Of a stretch of DNA of 64,000 nucleotides, positions 26,554-34,691 are shown piece by piece. Under the pieces are notes generated by a model. That model was not told the origin of the DNA. It worked only from the letters and a program-made list of their open reading frames with translations, and made no database searches. The stretch's first letter is position 1; every line of letters begins with the position of its first letter. Source of the DNA: Pseudomonas sp. RIT-PI-q (GTDB lineage Bacteria; Pseudomonadota; Gammaproteobacteria; Pseudomonadales; Pseudomonadaceae). The stretch lies in contig NZ_LHPC01000054.1 in the NCBI RefSeq assembly GCF_001297125.1, positions 124,001 through 188,000 on the forward strand. The letters run 5' to 3'. Position numbers and translations under genes: made by a program.

Positions 26554-27795
26554 ATGGATAACTCGCAAGGCCAGCCTGCCAAGAAGGGGCCTTTGGACGG
26601 CATCACCGTCCTCGATTTCTCACGCGTGCTGTCAGGCCCGTATTGCACGATGGTGCTCGCCGACCTCGGTGCCCGCGTGATCAAGGTCGAACGACTCGCC
26701 ACCGGCGACGACACACGCGCCTTCGGCCCTTTTGTCGAGGATGACTCGGCGTATTTCACCTGCTTCAACCGAGGCAAGGAAAGCATTGCGCTGGACCTCA
26801 AAAGCCCGCGTGATCGCGAGCTGGTCGAGCGCATGCTCGGCGAGGCCGACGTCCTTGTCGAAAACTTCCGCCCCGGTGTGATGGACCGCCTGGGTTATGG
26901 CGCCGAACGGCTTGCGCAAACTCATCCGCACCTGGTGTATGCCTCCATTTCGGGCTTCGGCCATACCGGCCCCATGAGTGACCTGCCGGGCTACGACATG
27001 GTGGTCCAGGCCATGGGCGGCATCATGAGCCTGACCGGCTGGCCCGATGCACCGCCAGCCCGCGTCGGCACCAGTTTTGGCGACCTCAGCGCCGGGCTGT
27101 TTGCCGTGATTGGCATCGTCTCGTCGCTGTACAAACGCACCCGCGACGCACAGGGTTCTCGCGTGGATATCGCGATGCTCGATTGCCAGGCAGCACTGAT
27201 GGAAACTGCCTTGGCGACGTACGACGTGGAAGGCAAGGTGCCCACCCGCACCGGCGACGCGCATCCCTCGCTCTCGCCGTTTGAAGCGTATGACGCGCAA
27301 GACGGGCGCTTCATCATTGCCGCGGGTAACGATCAGTTGTTCATGCTGATGGCCGACGCGCTGGGCAACCCGCAAATGGCGCTGGAGCCGCAGTTCCTCA
27401 GCAATGCCCAGCGTTGCCGTAATCGCCCGGCGTTGATCGAGGCGATCCAGGCGATCACGCTGACCGCCCCCGCAGCACACTGGATTGACCGGCTCAACGA
27501 AGCAGGCGTGCCGTGCTCGCCGATCAACACCATCGACAAGCTGTTCGAGCATCCGCAATTGGCAGCTCGCAACATGATCATCCAGGTGCAGGGCGAGGGC
27601 GGGCGTGCTTTCCGTACCGCTGGCAACCCGATCAAGCTCAATGCCTATGCCGACATCGATGTCACCACGCCGGTGCGCGCCCCCGGTCTTGATCAACATC
27701 GTGAGCGCATCCTTTCGCAGCTGATGTCGAACACCGGCGACTACGCGCCAGCCACAGGCCCGTTCGACGAATCGCTGCTGCAAGAAGCTATCTAA
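26554..27795 (+). CDS. CaiB/BaiF-family CoA-transferase (AcuN-like)
   Basis: This 413-residue family III CoA-transferase begins with the conserved block GITVLDFSRVLSGPYCTMVL. It contains the catalytic Asp in VDIAMLDCQAALME near residue 210 region, preceded by GTSFGDLSAGLFAVIGI. Such enzymes pass CoA between carboxylic acids through an aspartyl-CoA thioester. With the adjacent enoyl-CoA hydratase it matches AcuN-AcuK, which turn acrylate into 3-hydroxypropionate via acyl-CoA. GAGGAAA precedes the ATG and it lies 28 bp after the GMC gene. Confidence 0.88.
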   Translation: MDNSQGQPAKKGPLDGITVLDFSRVLSGPYCTMVLADLGARVIKVERLATGDDTRAFGPFVEDDSAYFTCFNRGKESIALDLKSPRDRELVERMLGEADVLVENFRPGVMDRLGYGAERLAQTHPHLVYASISGFGHTGPMSDLPGYDMVVQAMGGIMSLTGWPDAPPARVGTSFGDLSAGLFAVIGIVSSLYKRTRDAQGSRVDIAMLDCQAALMETALATYDVEGKVPTRTGDAHPSLSPFEAYDAQDGRFIIAAGNDQLFMLMADALGNPQMALEPQFLSNAQRCRNRPALIEAIQAITLTAPAAHWIDRLNEAGVPCSPINTIDKLFEHPQLAARNMIIQVQGEGGRAFRTAGNPIKLNAYADIDVTTPVRAPGLDQHRERILSQLMSNTGDYAPATGPFDESLLQEAI

Positions 27796-27844
27796 AACAT
27801 CATTCGATTTTTCAATCCTGCCCAATGACCCAGGAGAATTCTCC

Positions 27845-28714
27845 ATGACAGCTGCAACCGCTCCAGCCATCCAAGACAAGAAATCGGCCATCACCAGCGT
27901 CAAAACCAGCACCGAAGCAGAGACCCGAAGCGCCGCGGCGCCGCGTTACGAATCGATCCTGGTCGAACGGCGCGAACGCGTCGGGCTGATCACGCTGCAC
28001 AGACCCAAGAGCCTCAATGCACTGAGCGTGGCCATGTCCCGCGAAGTCGTCGCAGCGCTGCACGACTTCGATACCGATGACAACATCGGCGCCATCGTCA
28101 TCGCCGGCAGCCCACGAGCGTTTGCCGCCGGTGCAGACATCGAAGAAATGGCGGACAAGACCTTCGTCGATCTGCAGCAACACGACGTGTTCGCTGCCTG
28201 GTCGCAATTGCTCACCGTCAGCAAACCGATCATTGCGGCCGTCAGTGGCTATGCGCTGGGTGGCGGTTGCGAACTGGCGATGATGTGCGACTTCATCATC
28301 GCTTCAGAAGACGCGCAGTTCGGCCAACCAGAAATCAAGCTGGGCATTTTGCCGGGCATCGGCGGCTCGCAACGCCTCACCCGATCGGTTGGCAAGGCAC
28401 TGGCGATGGACATGATCCTCACCGGGCGCACCATCAATGCCAGCGAAGCCAAAGCTGCCGGTCTGGTTTCCCGAGTCGTGCCTTCAGCTGATCTGCTGCA
28501 AACCGCACTGGAGGCCGCACACACCATCGCCGGCTACAACGCCCCGGCCGTGCGGATGGCCAAAGAAGCGGTCAACCGCGCCCAGGAAGTGAGCCTGGCC
28601 GAAGGCATGCTGCACGAGCGCAGATTGTTCCAGGCGGCATTCGCAACCGATGGGCAGAAGGAAGGCATGCAGGCGTTTCTCGCCAAGCGGGCGCCGGTTT
28701 TTCGGCATCGTTGA
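27845..28714 (+). CDS. Enoyl-CoA hydratase/isomerase (AcuK-like)
   Basis: This 289-residue crotonase-fold protein has an unusual ~35-residue Ala/Thr-rich N-terminal extension before the domain begins at YESILVERRERVGLITLHRP. The oxyanion segment AGADIEEMADK is present, as are both catalytic glutamates expected of hydratases (GYALGGGCELAMMCD and FGQPEIKLGILPGIGG). As an AcuK-like enzyme it would hydrate acryloyl-CoA to 3-hydroxypropionyl-CoA. It is the last gene of the operon, 49 bp after the CoA-transferase, behind CAGGAGA. Confidence 0.9.
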   Translation: MTAATAPAIQDKKSAITSVKTSTEAETRSAAAPRYESILVERRERVGLITLHRPKSLNALSVAMSREVVAALHDFDTDDNIGAIVIAGSPRAFAAGADIEEMADKTFVDLQQHDVFAAWSQLLTVSKPIIAAVSGYALGGGCELAMMCDFIIASEDAQFGQPEIKLGILPGIGGSQRLTRSVGKALAMDMILTGRTINASEAKAAGLVSRVVPSADLLQTALEAAHTIAGYNAPAVRMAKEAVNRAQEVSLAEGMLHERRLFQAAFATDGQKEGMQAFLAKRAPVFRHR

Positions 28715-28747
28715 AGCGGGTTGAGAGAGGACTTTTTTGGAGGCGGG

Positions 28748-28766
28748 GAGCGGGCTGCCAAGCCCG
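28748..28766. terminator. GC-rich hairpin between convergent genes
   Basis: The arms AGCGGGCT and AGCCCGCT are separated by three bases, just after the hydratase gene and ahead of the convergent tautomerase-fold gene. No T-run follows, so it may be a weak or factor-assisted terminator. Confidence 0.4.
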
Positions 28767-28798
28767 CTACACCGAGAGGAGACCGTGGCGAGTGAACC

Positions 28799-29188
28799 TT
28801 AGAGTTCGCCCGTCAGGAACTGCGCGCGTCCGTTGCCGAAGCTCCAGTCGGCATCGTCATTGATCACAATGGAAACCATCACGTCGCTCGGCTGGATATC
28901 ACAGTGAGCCAGCAGCTCTTGAGTGAGCAGCTCGTAGAATTTGATCTTCGAGGCTTCACTGCGTGGTCTGCTGGTGACGCTGATAATGATCACGTCTTTG
29001 GTTCGTGGAATATCCAGACCGGTGTCTTCGACGATCATGCGGCTGGGGCGGTGTTCGTTGACGATCTGGTAACGATCACGCTCGGGCACTTCAAACGCAA
29101 CGACCATCGCACGATGCGCGGCATCCAGTAAGGCTTTGAGCTGCGCGTCGTCACGACCTTCTACAACATCGAATTTCATCAGAGGCAT
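28799..29188 (-). CDS. Tautomerase-superfamily protein, probable malonate semialdehyde decarboxylase
   Basis: This 129-residue protein becomes N-terminal proline (PLMKFDVVEG) after Met removal. Numbering from Pro1, it has Asp37, Arg73 and Arg75 (TSRPRSEA), Trp114, Phe116, Phe123 and Leu128. From memory these are the catalytic and hydrophobic-pocket residues of malonate semialdehyde decarboxylase from P. pavonaceae 170, also 129 residues. That enzyme yields acetaldehyde and CO2. The neighbouring genes make and consume malonate semialdehyde, which supports the call. GGAGAT precedes ATG 29188. It is divergent from a LysR gene. Related promiscuous tautomerases remain possible. Confidence 0.75.
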   Translation of the reverse strand: MPLMKFDVVEGRDDAQLKALLDAAHRAMVVAFEVPERDRYQIVNEHRPSRMIVEDTGLDIPRTKDVIIISVTSRPRSEASKIKFYELLTQELLAHCDIQPSDVMVSIVINDDADWSFGNGRAQFLTGEL

Positions 29189-29313
29189 GTGGGTAATCTC
29201 CAGTGGAAGGGTTGCCTGCATCGCAGGTCTTGAGGCCCACACTAAGCCTTTGCTTTGTTCATGACGAGGTGCAAAAATCGAATTCATTGTTTCCATACAA
29301 GAACAATCAAATC

Positions 29314-30252
29314 ATGCCTAAAGTAGAAATCGAAAGACTCTGGACTCATGTGCACTGGCTGGCGATCCTTGCAGAGCAGGGCACCTACACCGCAGCCGCG
29401 ATCAGGCTCGGGGTGAGCAAGTCGGCGGTGAGCCAGCGAATCGTCGAGCTGGAAAAGGCCACGGGCCTCAGTCTGGTGCAGCGCACGACTCGCAGTGTGC
29501 GATTGACCGATGCGGGGAACGCTCTGGTACGTGACGTGCGCAGTGCGTATGAGCAAATTTCCCGCAGTTTTTCCGATGTTCGAGACTCTGCAGGTGTTGC
29601 GCGGGGCCTTCTGCGGTTGACGGCTCCGGTAGCGTTTGCGCGCCAGCAACTGGTTCCGGTACTGGCCGGTTTCCTCAACGAATATCCCGAAGTCAGAGTA
29701 CAGCTTGACGTTTCCGACCAGATTTCCGCCATCGCTTCAGAGGGTTTTGACCTGGCTGTTCGGCACAGCAATCAGATTCCGGATACCCATGTCGCCTGGA
29801 AATTATGCGCGACGCATTCCGTGCTGGTTGCGACCCGCAGCTACCTGGAGAAATTCGGCGAACCTCAACGACCAGAGGATCTCGTAGAACACAACTGTCT
29901 CTATTATCCGCGAGGCAATGACACGCCTGCCTGGGCGTTCGAAGCCCCCGAGTCCTCGCAAGTGACGGAGAAGCGGCTGACTGTGCCTATCAAAGGCACC
30001 TTCGCAACCAACAACAGTGAAGCTTTGCGCGACGCGGCGTTGACTGATTTAGGCATCGCGCTTTTACCCGATTTCAGTGCTCAAGCAGGGCTGAAGAACG
30101 GAGGATTGGTGCAGGTGCTGCCAGCCTGGAAATCAGTGGGGGCCTTCCCTGAGCATATTTATCTGGTGCGCCCTTACTCCACACATGTGCCGAGAGCCGT
30201 CAGCGTTTTTGTCGATTACCTGCGAGGGCGGTTCGCGGCCGGTTTTAGCTGA
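29314..30252 (+). CDS. LysR-family transcriptional regulator
   Basis: This 312-residue LysR protein has the helix-turn-helix YTAAAIRLGVSKSAVSQRIV near residues 25-45. The effector domain begins near 95 (LLRLTAPVAFARQQLVPVLA) and contains FDLAVRHSNQIPDTHVAWKL. This is the subgroup (CrgA/DhcR-like) that often controls a divergent enzyme gene. It is separated by 125 bp from the divergent tautomerase-fold gene, its most likely target. No strong ribosome site is seen before ATG 29314. Confidence 0.92.
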   Translation: MPKVEIERLWTHVHWLAILAEQGTYTAAAIRLGVSKSAVSQRIVELEKATGLSLVQRTTRSVRLTDAGNALVRDVRSAYEQISRSFSDVRDSAGVARGLLRLTAPVAFARQQLVPVLAGFLNEYPEVRVQLDVSDQISAIASEGFDLAVRHSNQIPDTHVAWKLCATHSVLVATRSYLEKFGEPQRPEDLVEHNCLYYPRGNDTPAWAFEAPESSQVTEKRLTVPIKGTFATNNSEALRDAALTDLGIALLPDFSAQAGLKNGGLVQVLPAWKSVGAFPEHIYLVRPYSTHVPRAVSVFVDYLRGRFAAGFS

Positions 30253-30636
30253 CAGCAGTAAAGCGGGTGGACATTTCGCGCAGCCACAGGGTGGCTTTGG
30301 GTCGTATCCGGGAACTAAAAAAGCAGGAGCAGTATTTCAACCATCGAGGGTGACCGCCCATATGAGTGAAACGTTGGCCTGCTCCTACCAAAAATGTGCC
30401 GTAGCGGCTGTGACCCATTATTGGTCGTCAGGGCGATGCAATGAACCACCTTTTTCGGGTAGGGGGGCAGCACACGCCGTCGCATTCGGGCTCGATGGAT
30501 GCATAACCTAAGAGCATTCATCGTTAACCCGCCACCCCCATTTGGAGGGGGCACGTAGTCGCAGTGCCGAGTTACTTTCCAGGCATGATCAGCCGCGTCG
30601 AGTTGCGAAGCGCTCGAACCCAAAGGAAATAGCATC
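30253..30636. other. Non-coding gap before the truncated chemoreceptor
   Basis: No gene is seen. It contains a degenerate REP pair (near 30325 and 30380, ending GGCCTGCTCCTACC) and a small C5/G5 hairpin near 30534-30553. It presumably holds the original promoter of the chemoreceptor gene. Confidence 0.5.
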
Positions 30637-31590
30637 ATGCTCAGGAACCTCAGTATTGCTTGGCGAGCGTCAATCGGCTTTAGCATCATCGTGGCGTTAA
30701 CGGGAGCCCTTGGCCTGTTTGCACTTTCAGAGATGAACGATATGCGAGAGGGCACTCGTCAGATCAGTGATGACTGGTTGCCCGGCGTGATGACGTTGAG
30801 TCACGCCGCGCAAAATGTTCAACGTATTCGCGCCTTGACGCTACGCATGGTGCTCACCAGCAATCCGCAAGCGCTTGAACAGAACTACGCCAAGCTTGAA
30901 AGCCTCAAGGCTGAAACCCGCACTGAAATATCGGCGTACGAGAACACCATTCGTGTACCTGAGGACCGGGCCATCTTTGAGCGATTCAAGGGAGCGGAAA
31001 CGGCGTACATGCAGCTACAGGGAAAAGTCGTCGAATTGTCGCGTAAGGGGCAGCTGGATGAAGCACGCGAGATTATCAATGGTGAAATGAACCAGCACGC
31101 GGACGCACTGAGTAAAAACCTCAATGAGCTGATCGACTTCAATGATCGCGGAGCGAACGACGCCGCATCGACAAGCGTCGAGGTGTTCGTCAAGGCACGC
31201 ACGGGTGTGATGTGGGCATTATTGGTTGTTTCGTTGGCGTCTTTCGTTCTGGCCGCAGGACTGATCCGCAGCATTGTTCTGCCACTGCGGCAATCGGTCG
31301 AGTTGGCAAAGATCGTGTCCACGGGGGATCTCACCACGCGCATCGAGATCGTCGGTACTGACGAACCGGCGCAGTTGATGGAGGCGCTGGGGACCATGCA
31401 ACGCAAATTACGAGACACCCTTGTCGCCATTGCCGAGTCTTCGAACCAACTGGCGTCCGCCTCTGAGGAGTTGAGCACCGTCACCGAAGATGCCAGTCGC
31501 GGTGCGGTTGGAAGTACTTCTCCAAATCCCCACGGACGCTTCAGATCGGGACATCCACGAACTGATCGAAGCTGGTTTCTCGGCTGGTAA
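30637..31590 (+). pseudogene. Methyl-accepting chemotaxis protein, truncated after HAMP
   Basis: The first ~288 residues are a normal chemoreceptor. They comprise a transmembrane helix (IGFSIIVALTGALGLFAL), a four-helix-bundle ligand domain to about residue 188, a second helix (ALLVVSLASFVLAAGLIRSI) and HAMP (PLRQSVELAKIVSTGDLTTR). The start of the signalling coiled coil (ASASEELSTVTEDASRG) follows. After SRG the sequence becomes unrelated and stops at 31590. The methylation helices and the CheA/CheW-binding tip are missing, so it cannot signal normally. The missing 3' part is not elsewhere in the window. Confidence 0.85.
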
Positions 31591-31741
31591 TGTGAAAGCC
31601 CTTTGCGACTTTGGCAGAATGAGTCCGCTAGAGCACAACCAGATAATTTCGCCCAAAGCTCTCAAAACCAAGCTGGCGCGCGGCCAGCGATTGACGGTGG
31701 ACGAGAGCGATCGCCTAGCTAAGAGTTTTGGTCCGTATTGA
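31501..31741 (+). pseudogene. Fragment of an Xre/ParS-type antitoxin gene
   Basis: Directly after the chemoreceptor break the +2 frame reads LEVLLQIPTDASDRDIHELI, then FSAGNVKALCDFGRMSP and GQRLTVDESDRLAKS, before stopping at 31741. The LTVDESDRLAK block and the preceding helices match the N-terminal part of Xre/MbcA/ParS antitoxins. Both its own start codon and the C-terminal toxin-binding domain are absent. No RES-type toxin gene follows. It is a remnant bounded by two junctions. Confidence 0.65.
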
Positions 31742-32003
31742 TTTCACGCCGAATACGCTCAAGCAGCGAATCTAAATCTGTATCCGGATCGAGGAGCAAA
31801 AAACTCTCAAGAAGGAGGGTAAGCGGGTGCACCCCCATTCTATCGGCAAGCTCCGATGCCTTTTCCAATGTAACGTTCTTAAGGCCGCGCTCAAGCGTAC
31901 TGAGATATGTCCTGCTACTGACGATTCCAAAATCTTCTTGGGTCAAGCCCCGGCGAAGCCGTGTGTTACGTAACGCAATGGCGAACGCTTCCTTCAGTTC
32001 CAT
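31719..32003 (-). CDS. XRE-family transcriptional regulator
   Basis: This 94-residue protein is a single Cro/CI-type helix-turn-helix domain. It begins MELKEAFAIALRNTRLRRGL with the recognition region TQEDFGIVSSRTYLSTLERG and KNVTLEKASELADRMGV, followed by a short acidic tail. It is divergent from the hypothetical gene at 32088, and a long inverted repeat at 32041-32071 lies between them. The layout suggests an autoregulated repressor. Its 3' end overlaps the antitoxin remnant. Confidence 0.85.
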   Translation of the reverse strand: MELKEAFAIALRNTRLRRGLTQEDFGIVSSRTYLSTLERGLKNVTLEKASELADRMGVHPLTLLLESFLLLDPDTDLDSLLERIRREINTDQNS

Positions 32004-32040
32004 TTTGCTTAATCCACAAAAGGAACGATGAAGCCTTTTT

Positions 32041-32071
32041 GAACTCTATAGAGCTACAATCTATAGTGTTC
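32041..32071. promoter_or_regulatory. Inverted repeat, probable operator of the XRE repressor
   Basis: The arms GAACTCTATAG and CTATAGTGTTC match at 10 of 11 positions around a 9-base spacer. The site sits 38 bp before the XRE ATG and 17 bp before the hypothetical gene's ATG, and the CTATAG arms could overlap -10 elements. Confidence 0.6.
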
Positions 32072-32087
32072 ATTTTGAGAGAGATTT

Positions 32088-32615
32088 ATGCCCGCACTTC
32101 AGATTAGCGCCCGTCAGTTATCTGCGACGAGTAATGAGCACAGTCCTTCAACCATGCTGATGGTCGCGGTGGCGAACGTTGCTCAGCCGGAGCAGGGCAT
32201 AGAGATAGTCAAACGCTTCTCCGGCCAACATCTGCTCGACCTGTTCAACGAAATGGATCGGCCTGATTCAGATAAGGCCATCGTTGGTGTCCTGCTGGCA
32301 ATACCTCCAAAACTTAACGGCTCCCCGCGATGGATCGCTGAGAATGTGTTTGATTTTGGCCGAGTCGAGCTAAGGTTAGCGGATGACGCTTGCTTGGATA
32401 CATACGCCTACCGGCTTGCTTCAAAAGCTGTATTCAGAGACAACGTTAAGGTCGACCCCGCAGATATCCTGGGCTGGAGATCACTTTATGAAACGTCCAA
32501 TGCGGATGGTGACGTTGATCCAGAGCTTGTCACCCATCAAACTTGGTTGTCTATCGTCATCACTCGAATGGTCAACGCAGTAAATCTACCTGATGAGGAG
32601 GATACCCCTGAGTAG
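32088..32615 (+). CDS. Hypothetical protein, divergent from XRE gene
   Basis: This 175-residue soluble protein begins MPALQISARQLSATSNEHSP behind GAGAGA. It is rich in acidic residues towards the C-terminus (TSNADGDVDPELVTH and PDEEDTPE). No membrane segment, signal or known motif is visible, and I do not recognise it. The divergent repressor and shared operator suggest that the two form a small regulatory or selfish module. Confidence 0.65.
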   Translation: MPALQISARQLSATSNEHSPSTMLMVAVANVAQPEQGIEIVKRFSGQHLLDLFNEMDRPDSDKAIVGVLLAIPPKLNGSPRWIAENVFDFGRVELRLADDACLDTYAYRLASKAVFRDNVKVDPADILGWRSLYETSNADGDVDPELVTHQTWLSIVITRMVNAVNLPDEEDTPE

Positions 32616-32808
32616 TTGTCGACGCTCCATTCGTACCGTAGCTCAATCCCAAAGGAGACCTTTTTGCAGATCAAACCGGGGAGGAGGGTACGGATACTTC
32701 TGGCTTTCAAACTTATCGACCTCCACGCTAATCATCGCTGCTGGCGGTAGGCCACGACGAGCGCGACGACGAAGCCCCCTTACCCAATAGTGTTCACGAG
32801 AGGCGGCC

Positions 32809-32982
32809 ATGAAAGGAAGACGTAAAGTCAAAACGTCTAAGTGGTTTTTAAAGGCTCAATTTGAGGCCGAAGCTCAGCGCATGATGGCAAATAGATCTAA
32901 TGAAGCAGCACATAGATTTCTTGATGCGGCCTCGCAATTTGGAATAGAACATGAACCTAATGGGCGCCTTGCCGGCGGCTAG
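32809..32982 (+). CDS. Small basic hypothetical protein, 57 residues
   Basis: A short frame reads MKGRRKVKTSKWFLKAQFEA followed by an alanine-rich helix (EAQRMMANRSNEAAHRFLDA) and a short tail. The basic N-terminus and amphipathic helix look protein-like. AGAGG lies ahead of the ATG. The low-GC codon use resembles the rest of this accessory block. The function is unknown. Confidence 0.45.
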   Translation: MKGRRKVKTSKWFLKAQFEAEAQRMMANRSNEAAHRFLDAASQFGIEHEPNGRLAGG

Positions 32983-33146
32983 CATAACCCTAATCCTCAA
33001 GGTGACCGCGGCTCCACACGCCTATTATCGACCCATTACATGTGGTCAGATAATGCCCCCTGGATGCATAGATAAATCTGAATTGCCTAGCTGACAGCCT
33101 AACCCTCATCAAGCGCCCCAGTATTTTTTCCGATATTGAGAGCCCC

Positions 33147-33977
33147 ATGCACAAATCAGATCTTCCAATGCTACTCACTCAGACTATCGAAGTCGTTATC
33201 CGAGCGGGACAGCTACTTATTGCAGAATGGGCGAGGGTAAATGGACCACGAGGGAAGGGTGATAAGGCCATAGTAGACATAGAAATCGAACGCGTTCTAC
33301 GCCAGCAACTTCTAGGACTTTTTTCTTGTGACTTCTGGGGCGAGGAAACCGGACATAGCCTCACGGGACATTCCTGGTGTTGGGTCGTCGATCCTAACGA
33401 CGGTACGAGTGATTTTCTCAAAGGTCTCAAAGGGTCTGCCATTTCTGTCGGCCTTCTGCATAACCAAATTCCGGTATTGGGGGTGGTCTACGCACCAGTC
33501 ACTGTTGAGGGCTCGCCTGATTGCATCGCCTGGTCTGAGGGACTACCCGATTTGTTACGCAATGGACAGCCAGTAGCAAGAAAGCTTACTGGACTGGCGT
33601 TGTCGAGCAGCTCCTACGTGATGGTGAGTGCCGCCGCGATCATCAAGCCAGAGATCAATCGGGAGCTCTGCACCCCCAGCAGTTTTGTTGCGATGCCCTC
33701 AATTGCCTATAGGCTTGCAAAAGTCGCCGCAGGAGATGGCGTCTGCGGAGTTTCTCTGTACGCGGTTTCTGCACATGACGTCGTTGCAGGACACGCGTTG
33801 TTGCGAGGTGCGGGTGGCATTTTGCTCAATGAAAATGGTGAGTCAATTTACTATTTAACAGAAGCAAACATGCAGACGGTCTCAAGACGCTGCTTCGGGG
33901 GATCAGAGATCGCATGTCGGACATTGGTGGTTCGAGATTGGAATCGGATTTTCACAGCGGAGGAGAACCAAGCTTAA
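33147..33977 (+). CDS. Inositol-monophosphatase-family phosphatase (CysQ-like)
   Basis: This 276-residue enzyme has the metal-binding signatures of the lithium-sensitive phosphatase family: GEETGH with Glu66-Glu67, VVDPNDGTSDF with Asp82 and Asp85, and AHDVVAGHALLRGAGG near residue 210. The last differs from the usual WDxAAG by having His and Val-Val-Ala. Family substrates include inositol phosphates and 3'-phosphoadenosine 5'-phosphate. Codon use is less GC-rich than the core genes, and the neighbours are accessory, so it is probably horizontally acquired. Confidence 0.85.
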   Translation: MHKSDLPMLLTQTIEVVIRAGQLLIAEWARVNGPRGKGDKAIVDIEIERVLRQQLLGLFSCDFWGEETGHSLTGHSWCWVVDPNDGTSDFLKGLKGSAISVGLLHNQIPVLGVVYAPVTVEGSPDCIAWSEGLPDLLRNGQPVARKLTGLALSSSSYVMVSAAAIIKPEINRELCTPSSFVAMPSIAYRLAKVAAGDGVCGVSLYAVSAHDVVAGHALLRGAGGILLNENGESIYYLTEANMQTVSRRCFGGSEIACRTLVVRDWNRIFTAEENQA

Positions 33978-34115
33978 ACGGCAATCATTCACTTCGGCGC
34001 TTATAATCAAGCCTTAGCGATGTTGACGCCTGAGGTGTCAGGCACTTCGCCCGCTGCTCACCAGCAGCGCGCTTCGTGCAGCAGGAGAATTGGAAGGTAA
34101 CTGGGAGGCAAACCC

Positions 34116-34691
34116 ATGACGATTGATCCCGATAAAGATGTCAAAGCTACCGCGATCGAGGCATTCAGTCGGGTCGAGAGTTCAGCTCCTGCGGGTAAAC
34201 CACTAAAGAACCATGGAATAGACGTGTGTCCTCGTCCAGGGGTGGCGCCTGCAGGAAGAGATGAGAAGCGTCGGACTATCGAAGAAAGAGAAGATGAGAT
34301 GGTTTCCCTTGCCAGAGCTCATATTCTGACGTGCGGCGACTTCCTGTTAGTTCAGGACTTGGCTAACCATCTGGGTATTCACGTTGAGCTCCTGAGTCCC
34401 GCACTCAAGCAGTGGGAAGCGGACCACCGAATTTTCTCGATCGATCACGATGGCTGCAGCTCTTTTCCAATTTACGCGTTCCCATCGCATGGCGGCGCCA
34501 GCCCGATTCCCGGCATCAGAGATGTATTATCTGTTCTCTGTCCCATGAAAGATGGTTGGGGAGTTTCATTCTGGTTTATGTCTCCCAACGGATGGCTTGG
34601 AGGCAAGCGCCCACAGGACCTCCTTTCCACCGAGCCAAGCCGCGTGATTTCAGCTGCACACGAAGAAGCAAGCGGTGTCATGCATGGTTAG
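34116..34691 (+). CDS. Orphan protein with antitoxin-like C-terminus
   Basis: This 191-residue protein has a charged, probably disordered N-terminus. A helix-turn-helix-like stretch follows (LVQDLANHLGIHVELLSPAL). The C-terminal WFMSPNGWLGGKRPQDLLST and RVISAAHEEASG resembles the toxin-binding domain of Xre/MbcA/ParS antitoxins, with its L-G-G-x-x-P-x-D-L-L pattern. No RES or other toxin gene follows. It may be an orphan antitoxin or a regulator. A ribosome site (AACTGGGAGG) lies before the ATG. Confidence 0.65.
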   Translation: MTIDPDKDVKATAIEAFSRVESSAPAGKPLKNHGIDVCPRPGVAPAGRDEKRRTIEEREDEMVSLARAHILTCGDFLLVQDLANHLGIHVELLSPALKQWEADHRIFSIDHDGCSSFPIYAFPSHGGASPIPGIRDVLSVLCPMKDGWGVSFWFMSPNGWLGGKRPQDLLSTEPSRVISAAHEEASGVMHG

